A stretch of DNA of 64,000 nucleotides from Anaeramoeba flamelloides. Lineage: Eukaryota; Metamonada; Anaeramoebidae. The stretch spans positions 22,382,001-22,446,000 of the forward strand of contig JANTQA010000023.1 of NCBI GenBank assembly GCA_027625915.1. The letters are read 5' to 3'. A program made the translations under genes and the position numbers. The notes below the pieces were generated by a model. It was not told the DNA's origin. It did not search any database and saw only the letters and a program-made list of their open reading frames with translations. This document shows, piece after piece, positions 25,001-36,100 of the stretch (its first letter is position 1; every line of letters begins with the position of its first letter).

Positions 25001-26396
25001 AAAGAAATCAATAACAATTCAAGTAGTAAGAAAAAAAATAAAAATTTGAAAATAAAAAAGAGTACAATTAATCAAAAAAATAATAGTAATATTAGGTCTA
25101 TACAATTAGAAAACAACAAAGATAATAAAGAACAAACTAAAGATAATAAAGAACAAAATAATTTTAATAAAGGATTCTTAAATAAAGATAATATAATATT
25201 GGATATTAATAAACTAAATTTAAAATTGTTAAATAAATTAATATTTTTTAATTTTGAAAATAATCTAGGGTTTATTTATGATTTTGAAGAAATAATTATT
25301 TACATTAAATATAGTAATTATTGCACAGACATAGATTTTAATTTATTTTGTCAACAAATATTTCTTATGTTAATAAAAAAAATAAGGAAAAAATTTCTTA
25401 ATTTAAAACAAAAGCAAATAATATTGAAATTTAGAAATTTAATTAATTATTCTACTAATTTAAATAATTTGATAAACTTTTTCATAAATGTATTCTATAT
25501 AAAAGAAATTGCAAACAATTTTTTTCAATTTAATAAAAATAATTTGAATATCGAATATTTGAATGGCAAGCTGGTAAACTTTTTTCAAAATATAAAATTA
25601 TTTGAAGAAATTAATTATTATTTTTATAATCAAAATTTAACAAATGAATTTTATTATAATTTTATTTTTTTGATTTGTAAAATTATTTTGCATAATAAAA
25701 ATAAAAAATTAATAAAAAAATTAATAAAAAAATTAATATTATTTATTAAAGGCACTTTACAACTAAATAATTATTTGTTAAAAAAGAATAAAGAAAAAAT
25801 AAGTGTTTTAATTTGTTCTACATTATTTGCCTTATTTAATTCAAAATTTATGAAAAATATGAACAATTCAATTACTTTGGATTTAATATTTAATAATATT
25901 GAATCCAAAAATCACAACATGTCAAAATTTAAAAAATTTTTAATGAATTCAATCATTGAAATTTTTTTAATTAATTTTCAGTTTTTTTTTAAAATTAATA
26001 AAAAATTTAAGAAAGATATTAAGGTTTTTATTAATGAAAACAATGAATCTAAAAATAAAGAAATAATTGAAAATTATTTAAACAAATATTTTGATAAATT
26101 ATTAAATATTGAAAAAAATAAAAATAAAAATAATTATATCAGATTAATTAGAATGAAAAAAGAAATGATAACAAATGAACAAAATGCAGGTTTTTTTTTT
26201 TATGGCAACTCAACAGAAATTATTTTCCCAAAAAAAATGTTTTTTCAGAATTTAATACTTGTAAAAACAGAAAAATTTTCTTTTGAGAATTATACTAAAA
26301 AAAAACAAAAAAATAAATATTTTAAAAAACAAACAAAAAAATTTTTAATTAAATATTTCGATAATTATGATGATAACATTAATGATGATAATTTTA

Positions 26397-26483
<87 letters not shown>

Positions 26484-26488
26484 TGATA

Positions 26489-26544
<56 letters not shown>

Positions 26545-26569
26545 AAAAATGATAATGATAATAAGGGTG

Positions 26570-26650
<81 letters not shown>

Positions 26651-29193
26651 GCAATAGCAATATCGATGGCAATAACAATAACAATAACAATACTTATTTC
26701 AAATTAACTCATTTTGAAGATAATTTCAAGAGGAAAAGAAAATTCATTCAACACAAAAATTATAAAATCAAAATTATTTCGGAGATGAAAAAAGAGGGAA
26801 AAAAAGTAAAGAAAAGGAAAATTACGATTGAAGAAAATATTTCCAAAATAGAATCAAATAAAATAAAGGATAAAGAAAGTATTTTTCAGGAAATTAAATG
26901 TAAATTAATTACACCTTTTAAAATTATATCAGGGAATTTCCAAATTTTAAATTCAAAATTAATTTTTATTAAATTGTCAAAATATAAGTATAATTATAAA
27001 TTAAATTTGAATGAATTAAAAAAAATTTTTTTTAGAAAAAATGAAATAATAATCAATTTTAAAAATATTCAAAAAATTCAATTACCAAATAAATATTCTA
27101 TAATGGAAATTTCATTAATACCAAATCAACATTATTTTTTTAAATTTAATAAAAATATAGGGGAAACTTTTTTTAAAAAATTATTGAATAAAATTAAAAT
27201 ATATAACAAGAAAAAATATTTAAATTTAATAGACGATTTAAATTTAAATGGATTATTAATAAAATGGCAAAATGGAAAAATATCAAATTTTGAATATTTA
27301 ATGAAATTAAATGTGATAGCTGGTAGAGGCAATAATAGTGATGATTTCAATAAATATCCGATATTTCCTTGGATTTTAAATGATTATGAAAGTGAAAAAT
27401 TAGATTTAAAAAATCCCGAAATTTATAGAAATTTTACAAGACAAAGATTAAATTTAAGATCGAATAAATATTTAAATTATAAAACTGTGCTGTATTATTT
27501 ATTTAGGGTTGAACCATATACTAAAATCTCTTTAAAGCATAACAAAATGAATTTTTTAAAATCGATTCCATTGTTTTGGGATGAAATAAAAAATAATAAA
27601 TTGCAATTTAAAGAGATAATACCTGAATTTTATTATTTACCAGAAATGTTTTTAAATTTGAATAATATTAAAATTATTCAAAATAATAAAACTAAATCAA
27701 TACAAAATGTTAAATTGCCCCCCTGGTCAAATGGGAGCGCAGATGAATTTGTTCGAATTCATAGACGTGCATTAGAATCAGATTATATTAGTGAACATCT
27801 AAACGAATGGATTGACTATATTTTCGGCTGTAAACAAAAAAATAATCTTAAAAGTGGCCAGGGTCTGGTTGTAAACAATTTAAAATTGTTTGATAAACCT
27901 CATCCAAAAAGAAATAAAAAAATCATTAAAAATACAAATTTCTTTCATAATTCCAAAAATTATCAATTATTGTATACCATGTTGAAGAATGTAAATTTGC
28001 AATTTTCCTTTTTAAAAATATTAAATTGTGCCTCTATCCCATCTTTGTATTTAAATAAATCACGATCTCAAAAAAAGAAAACTTTGCTATTCAGGTATAA
28101 TATATTGTTATTTGATTATAATCGAAATTTAATTTTGAAATCTTATACTTGTCAATTCATTAATATAAATTTTGAAAAAATAACCAATAAGGATAATAAA
28201 ATGGGTAAGGTTGATGAGGATGAGGATGAGGATGATGATTCAACAAATAAGGAGAAAAATAATGAAAACCAAAGCAATGTATATGAAATTGATCAAATAA
28301 TTAAAACGTCTTTAAATAATTCCCCATTGTTAATATATAAAAATGAATCAAGTACTAGATCCAGAATAGGAGTTTCTTTAGACACAGATATAGTATACCC
28401 CCACAATCAATTCGTTTTATCAAAAAAGAAAAAGATTTTTGTTAGTTGTGGATATTGGGATAATTCATTTAAATTGAATGATATCCGGAATTGTAAATTG
28501 ATCCAAGAAATTTATTATCATAAAGATATAGTAACCTGTTTAAAATTAAAAAATGATTACCTTGTCGCTGGTTCAAGAGATACAACAATTTCAATATGGA
28601 AATTTACCCCTATTGGCTTTGGCAATAATGATAAGTTAAAATTAAAAAAAAAACCTAAAAGAATACTATTTGGGCATACAGATGAGATCACAGCAATAGA
28701 TTTTAATTTTAATCATGATTTAATAGTTTCCGGTTCTAAAAATGGAATGATAATATTGCATTCCATTTCAAAGAAATTTAAATTTTTAAGAAAATTTCAT
28801 TTAAATAACAAAAATACAAATCGGACAAGCAATACAAACAGTCAATTTTTCAGTAATTCTAAAATTGTAATAAATTTTATCCAAATATTAAATAACGGAT
28901 ATATTTTAATTTCTATTAATCATTATTTATTCCTCTTTTCTTTAACTTTAAGAAAAATCCGTGAAAAAAGAATCAAAAATTTAATAAATTGTTATACTTT
29001 TATCAAAAGGCAAAAATACATTATCACAGGCTCGCAAAATGGAATAATCTCAATAATAGATACCTGGAATTTTGATATTAAATTCCAATTAAATTGTGGA
29101 TATGGAATTTCTTCGCTTGAGTGGAATGGTATTTTTAACCATTTATTAATTTGTTTAACAAACGGTAAATTATTAATATTAAAATTAATATAA
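19096..29193 (+). CDS. Giant BEACH-domain WD40 protein (NBEA/LRBA/LYST/Lvs class)
   Basis: One gene of about 3300 codons, read in three consecutive frames: 19096-23147, about 23140-26485 and about 26485-29193. Order of parts: HEAT/ARM-like helical region; acidic and poly-N spacer; concanavalin-like lectin domain (21826-22440, SFNFNGFNSHLVLPEMENW); long KE-rich linker (22790-23760); more helical repeats (23760-26330); poly-N/poly-D tract (26397-26690); PH-like domain (26880-27150); BEACH domain (27240-27930: KISNFEYLMKLNVIAGRG, FPWILNDYESEKLDLKNPE, LPPWSNGSADEFVRIHRRAL, WIDYIFGCKQ, KPHPKR); WD40 repeats (28430-29190: CGYWDNSFKL, AGSRDTTISIWKF, VSGSKNG). BEACH proteins act in membrane traffic and lysosome or autophagy biology. 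The frame is open upstream of ATG 19125 to an acceptor-like TTAATAG before 19096, so a 5' exon is missing from this model. The frame changes fall in an A17 run and a trinucleotide tract. Confidence 0.85.
26397..26690 (+). repeat. Coding trinucleotide microsatellite (AAT)n-(GAT)n-(AAT)n
   Basis: About 28 AAT units (26398-26482) are followed by GAT/ATG units (26488-26545), a short mixed stretch, then about 26 AAT units (26569-26650) and AAC/AGC variants. In the frame that continues into the PH-BEACH part it encodes poly-Asn, poly-Asp, poly-Asn. It is the linker before the PH-BEACH-WD40 module. The AATATGATAATG junction near 26480-26490 is where the upstream and downstream frames disagree by one base. 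Confidence 0.9.
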
Positions 29194-29385
29194 ATTTATG
29201 TGCTAGGGTATATTTACTTGTAATTATTTATGACTGGATTATTACTTTTCAGTGGACGTGTGTATCATACAATAAAAAAAACAATGAATAAAATTTTATT
29301 TAATTAACTAATTTTTTTTTTTTTTTTTTTCAATTGCATTTTTTTCATTTTACATTTCTGTGAATTTTAAACTTTATCTTTATAA

Positions 29386-29880
29386 TATAAACTTTGTTTC
29401 ATTCAAAAGGCTCAATATTTTAAGTAAAATATCAATTTTTTTTTAATAAATAACCTTGATAGAACAAGTAATAAATAAGTAGGATAATGTACATCAAAGA
29501 ATGGTTGATACATGTATGAAATAAAATTAAAGAATCAATTGATTTTTTTAAAAATTGAAAAGCACGTATTCTTATAAGATTGTTGAGAAAAACAAGAATA
29601 TTCATTTTGATCTCTGATGTGAGACCAAAGATTGAATAAAATTCCAATCGAAATTAATATAATTTTTCAATGATGGTTTTTACTATTTCAATAGCCTTAC
29701 AATAAATGGTTTTTTCCAAGTGATTATCTTTCTAGCAGTAAAAAAAAAATTGAAAAAAAAAAATGATTTAAATTTTGAAAAAATGATTTCTATTTCAAAA
29801 TTTTCAATATAATTTTTTTCTTTAAATATCGATTAAAACCATTTAGGTACTGAAAGGTCACTGAAAATGGTCCCCTTATA
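29386..29880. mobile_element. Family C TIR element, copy C4 (diverged)
   Basis: Starts TATAAACTTTGTTTCATTCA then AAAGG. The interior (ATGGTTGATACATGTATGAA, TTGTTGAGAAAAACAAGAAT) aligns with C5 with many differences. The right terminus is poorly preserved. Confidence 0.6.
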
Positions 29881-31520
29881 TTGGAAAATTTTTTTTTATT
29901 ACGTTAATACCTTCGGGTAGTAGTATTTTTTAAACATAAATTAAAATCTTGTCAAGACCTTTAATAAAATTTTGTTTATATAATTTGTGTTTCGATAAAA
30001 GAAATGGATGAGTTAGCTTCATCTAAACAATTTAATAAATTGGGTCTATTTTTTGAAATCCAAAATTCGTTTGTTTACAATATAAAACTAAAAAAAGTAA
30101 CCAATTATACTAATAGTAATAGATTTAATTATTTAAAATTATATAAACATATTTTTCGAATTAGGTTGGAAAGATATTGATTTCAAAAGAAAATTTTTTA
30201 GTTTATTAATATTTTTAATTTTTATTCTAATTCAAATCTTTCATAATGAAAATAATTGGGGTATAGGTGCTTAAATACATGAAATTTTGCTAGAAGCTTA
30301 CTAAAATTTATCAATTAGATTGAAATCTTTTAAGCAAAATGTTATATTTCTTTTATGGTTTGAAAAAAGTTGTTTTCTGGTTTTCAAAAAAAGAAAAAAA
30401 ATATCAAAATATAATTTAAAATTTTGAAATACTTTTTTAAACAAATTATTTGATCTTATTTGCAAGAATCTGAATCAAAATTTAAATCATTTTGTCAGAA
30501 AGAAAATTGATTCCAATTTTTTTGGATAAAATTACTTTTTTTACATATATCTTCATGAAAATTTTATTTTGAAAGATAGAATATAATCTTAGAACAAAAA
30601 AATTATATCAAAGTAAAATTTATAAATGAATCTAAAATTTTGGAAATATTAACTATTCTTCTGAAATGAATACAAATATTTTTCTCAATAAGTTTGAATA
30701 AATCATTTTTTTTTTTTAGTTAACCAAAAGAATTATCTTAAAAAAAGTAAAAAAACGTGTTATATTAATAGATCGGGGAATAAAGACTTGATATTGTGTA
30801 ATAATGATGAAAATGATAATAAAAAAGGTAAAAAGAAATTTTCATAATGTAGAAAATAAAACGAATTTGATTGTTTTCTTGTTCAGAAAAAATAGGAAAA
30901 AAATTTGATCTCACTGAAAACATTTCTTTTTGGTAAGTTTGTTTGTGTATTCGAATTTTTTGACACTAAGTGTTCATAAAATGTAAGTAGAAAATTTTAT
31001 CAAGAAAATATTATAAATTTTTTTCTTGTTTTTGTAGAGTACTGATCCCTAAAAGAAATTTTTTTAGATTTTATGGTGGCACTTTTTATGCCCCAGCTTT
31101 GACAAAATTGAAGTCAAAAAAAAAAAACAAGAATTGAGATAACTTTTTGGAATAATTTTCCATAATTTATTTTAATAGAATAAGATTTTTTGGAATTTAA
31201 TTGAAAAAGAATTTTATAAGTATTTGATTAAGTTCACTGTTTGTGCATGGAAAATGATCCTTGTAGTATACTAATAGAAAAACTGAATACATCCTTAAGA
31301 TGAAAATGAAACATTTATATTAATTGTCGATCTGACGGAAAATGAAAATAAATTTTGACAATTAATCAGTTTTCAACTTTTTTACATAAGGGTTAAAAGG
31401 CTATATTATTAGTGCCAATTATATTAACTCTCTAATTCTACTAATATTATTTCAAAAGGTGATCAAAATAAAATTTCAATTTATCAAGAATTTGGTGGTA
31501 ATTTCATTTACATTTCCTAA

Positions 31521-31764
31521 AAGCCCTAGTACCAATATAAAAGCAAAAAAATTAACATTTTTTTGTCACGTTTTTTTTTCAATCAACTTTTCCAAAAACT
31601 CCATGAAAAAAGGGTAGTCTGAAATTTTATAATGATTACTATTCAACCCTAGTCAAATATTTTGTTCTATACTATTACTTAAAGATATTGCTGTAAAGTT
31701 GATTGAAAAAAAAATGAGAAAAAATAGCAATTTTTATCTTTTCTACGGGTATTAGTACTTTAAC
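31521..31764. mobile_element. Family F short inverted-repeat element, copy F1
   Basis: Left AAGCCCTAGTACCAATATAA then AAG; right end CTACGGGTATTAGTACTTTA. The body (CAACCCTAGTCAAATATTTT, TTGATTGAAAAAAAAATGAG) matches F2. Confidence 0.6.
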
Positions 31765-33113
31765 ATAATTTTTTGATATTTTTATATTTTAAAAATGTGA
31801 TGTTTTTATATTTTTTGAGCAAAATTTCTGGTGATTTTCATTGAATTTATCAATAGATAATTTTTTTAAATATGATTAAAAGTTAGTACATTTAAAATTT
31901 TTTATATGAAATTGATTGAAATTTTGATGAAAAATAAAGTATTTCATATTTGCTATGTATTGGTGTATCTAATAAATTTTTTTTTGTTTAAAAGAGAATA
32001 AAATGGAATAAAATTATTTTTTTATTTAACAACCAAATGGGTTGATTTTTTTGACTTTAGCAAAACTACTGCTCTTAAAATGTTCTATACAGTATTTTTA
32101 AATCTGTATTTAAAATAAGAAGCCAAATATCTGTTATATTGAAAATCTAGATATTAAATGATCAAAAAAAAAAAATCAACAATAAACAATTTAGATGATA
32201 TTAGTTATTTAGCAATCTAATATTCAAAAGGAAATTCCAAAAATGAACTTTCAAATTTAAAATTTTTTAGTTTAAATATAATAGAAGTAATTTTTGAAAA
32301 TATCTTTTACCTTTAAATAAAAAAAAAAATCTGAAAAATAACCCAAAATTGAGAAAAAAAACTAACCTTATTCATTATTTAAAAAATCCTCAGATTAACA
32401 ACAATTTTACCTTAAAAATACATTATAACTTAGGTTTACTGTTGAATATTCAATTATTTGTTGTTTAGGATGAAGAAAAAAAAAGTATAGTATTTTTTTG
32501 CTAGTAAGCAACTAATCTCTATTAAATTTTTTAACCTATATTTAATAGAGATTGAGAAAATTTTTGCCAATCCATAGATTTGAAAATCCCTCATTATTTT
32601 CAAAGTTAAACATATTTTTAGATAAGGAACCCTTATTGAGATATTGGTCAAAAAAAAAATAAAAGAGACGAGTCCCTTAATATTTGAATTTTGAAAAGTT
32701 ATTTTTAAAAGAAATATAATCGTTAATTTTTTTATTATAAAAAAAAAAAAAATTATCTCAGATTGAATTATCCTATTTTGTGCGATACCAAATGTCAACT
32801 TTTCAAACAAAGAAATAATATTTATCCTCAAAAGTTTTCCCAGAAAGTCTTGTTTTATTTTATTTAAATCATTTCAAAACTTTTTTAACTCATATATCTT
32901 TTAGATTTTGTGACTATCTGAACTTTCGGTTTTGAATTATTGTATCTTAAAAACCACCCATTTAATACTTTATCAATTTTTACTAAAAGACTCACAAAGC
33001 TTTCAAAAGAGATGAAGAAAAATAAAAAAGTCTATTCTCAATTTACAAACGGTTAAAACAACAACAAGAAAAGTTTATTGGTTGGCTTGGGATTAATAGC
33101 AAAAAATTTTTTT

Positions 33114-33130
33114 CATTTTTTATAAATTTT
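33114..33130 (+). promoter_or_regulatory. Putative initiator-like motif of HOP2
   Basis: TTCATTTTTTATAAATTTTC begins about 50 nt before the HOP2 ATG. Nearly the same string precedes the coiled-coil gene (42689-42708) and a similar one precedes eL22. The assignment as a promoter element is inference. Confidence 0.35.
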
Positions 33131-33162
33131 CCTTTTTAAATTATTCATCTTACTTGTTATTT

Positions 33163-36100
33163 ATGAGCCGTAAAAGAAAAACAAAACATTCTAGTACTTC
33201 GGACTCCAGTTTTTCTTCAGATCTTAGCACTGACTCTAGTGATTTTTCTGATTCTTTGGATAGTTTGGATAGATTTGAGGAGAATTTAAAAAAGAAGGCG
33301 GAGTCTTCTGATTCTGATTTTGTTGCTGAACAGCTTAAAAAAAAAAAAAAAAAAAACACCTCTAAAAAAAAGGCTCCATCAAAACCAAAACCAAAGCCAA
33401 TAAAAAAAGATAACAAAAAATCTGAAAAAAAAAAGGAAAAGGAAAAAAAAAAGGAAAAGGAAAAGTCAAAACCAAAACCAAAACCAAAGTCAAAACCAAA
33501 GCCAAAGCCAAAACCAAAAACCACAACTACAACCAAAAAAAAAAGACAAGTAACAAAGAAATATACAGTTAAAGAAGGAAAGCCTTTAATAAAGAAACTA
33601 TTTAAAACAAAGAATCGTCCTTTTAGTGCAACAAATATTGTTGACAACTTGGAATCAAAGATAACAACTTCAACTGTGAAAAAAGTAGTTGAAGAGCTCT
33701 TAAAAGAATCGTTTATTACAGAGCAGTCGTGGAAAAAAGCAAAAATATGGTATATCAACCAAGCAAATATGCAAGTCCCTGATCAATCAGTTATTGATAA
33801 AATGGACGATGACATTAAAGCAATGAAAGAGAAAAAACTTCTGTTATTAAAAAAGCATCAAACCAACCAAAATGGTAACCTTTTTCTTTTTTTTTTTTTT
33901 TCAATTTTCTTCAGCTTCTATCTCCCCCGTCCCTTTCAAAAAGTACTTGAAATAAAATTCCTTTTTTTTTGATGTTAACTCGAAAGAATCCATTTGCTTC
34001 ACGATCATTAAAAAATTTTTTCAAAAAAAAATTAAACATTTGCTAATTTTTCACTTTTTGATAACTTCAATTTAATAAACACTTTTGGTTAATAAAAGAT
34101 CTTGGATCTAAAAATTATATTTTAAAGATATTTTACAATTTAAGTTGAAAAATCCAATTTTCCAGGTTCTATTAATATTTTTTTCCAATTTAATAGTAAA
34201 AAATTTGATAACTTTTTCTTTTCTAGACATGTATTTCATTTTATTATATTTAAAAAGTATTTTAAATCTGGCAAATATCTTTCAAATAGGAAATCAATTA
34301 TTTTGACTATTATAGAAGCATTTGTTGTTTTAAATTGAAAAAAATAATTTTTTTTTGAATTTTTCCGTTAGGTTTTTTTTACTTTAGAAATAAACAGAAA
34401 ATTTAAATAAAATTTTGGTTTATTTCAAAAAGTAAATTTCTTAATTATTCAAAAAATAAAAAAAACGGCTGTTAGCTTTTCCAGGAAATAAAAGAATAGG
34501 GTAAAATCTATATGATTTTACTTAATTCTTTTGAATTCTGGAAAACCTAGAGCACGGAATATTTATCATCGGTTATTTTTTTCCCTTATTTGGTTTTTTT
34601 AGATAATACGAGTGTTTTCAAAACTATTAGTTATTATCTCTTCAAAAAAATATCCTAAAGTTGAATTTAAAGAAAATTCATTGTCACATCCATTTAAAAA
34701 ATTTTTACCATAAAATAAACCTTTTTTTCAAGACTAGAAACTTTTAAAAATCGTAGTACTATTTACAACAATAAATACAACACCCTTAAGATTTTTAAGG
34801 ACTGGAATGTTGGGTATATTGCAAATCTCCATTAACAAGGATTAAATGATAATTCAAGTAGCAGATTTAGTTGAATTTGGAATTTTCAATTTTATTTTTT
34901 CATACTAGTTTTGTGTAAATTGGAAATATGTTGTTTTTCACCCAGATCAATCATTTTTTCACAATTTAGCTTATTTATTATTTTACAAATATTCTCTCTG
35001 GTGTTATGTAATCAAAATCATTTATTTGAAACCTTTAAACACCAATAAAACTGAAATTTTATAACATATTTTTTTTCATACACATTTTTATGTTTGTTTT
35101 TTCTAAATATGAAGAAGTGTTTTTTTTTTATTTATTTGAGAAAATTTAATTAGGGTAAAAATTTAACTACAAAAAGAGGGAATTTCAATGGTCTACCTTG
35201 ATGAACGGATTCTAATTTCATATCTAATTATTTTAACTAAACATATTTTTTTGAATTTTATTTCATTAATTGTTCTTTCACAAAAAAAAATTTTGATTTG
35301 GTTTCGTTCATATACTTTTCAGAAATTTCAATATCTTGATTGAGATGATTTTCAATTGAAAATAAAAAAAGGAAAAAACATTGAAAAAAATTCCAAAACA
35401 AACGGTTATTTGCTCCCTTTCAATCATTTATTTTTTTTATTTAAAATTTTCTCAAAATAAGTCAAGAAAGAAAAAAATGCATGTAGCTGAAAATATATAT
35501 ATATACGAGGTTTGACGATATCTTTGTCAAGTCACGATAAAGCTTCAAAAATCGCGACTAAGTTTCAAAAATTGTGATTATTTAGAAAATCGTGATAATC
35601 AATAATATCGCGATAATATCACAAATCGCGATATTCTATAAAATTGTGATAATTATTATAAAAGTGTGGTAAATGTCAAAATACCATGATTAAAAAGTAA
35701 TCGTGATGATAACAGTTGATGGTTTTTTGGGCTAATTCAACAATATTTTTAAAAAGAAAAATTTTGTTAGATCAAAAAATTATACTTGAAAAAAAAGTCA
35801 TGATTTTAAAAAAGCAACAAAAAAGATACTTAGCTCAATCAAGGATTAGATCAAGGATTTTATTGTATTTTATTTGGGTTTGGTTGGAATATTGATCGAT
35901 CCTTTCAGATACAAACAACAAGAACTACAGAGAAATAAATATTTTCTCAGTCAAAAGTTGTGTTATAAATTACGTTGAATAAAAATACTTCTAAAATAAC
36001 CAACTCTACCCTCGTTCTTTAAAGAACGTGTTATTTGGGTGAAAACATTTTGTTATTCTAGGAAAGATGAAAGGACTTGGATAACTTTTGAAAGGCTTTC

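Larger units (their letters stand above)
29194..33162. other. Intergenic, repeats
   Basis: No coding signal on either strand. Contains family C copy C4 (29386-29880) and family F copy F1 (31521-31764). The remainder is AT-rich, unassigned sequence up to the HOP2 leader. Confidence 0.5.

Noticed and set aside
26394-26690. Minus-strand poly-Leu/Ser/Tyr frame
   Set aside because: Artefact of the trinucleotide microsatellite.
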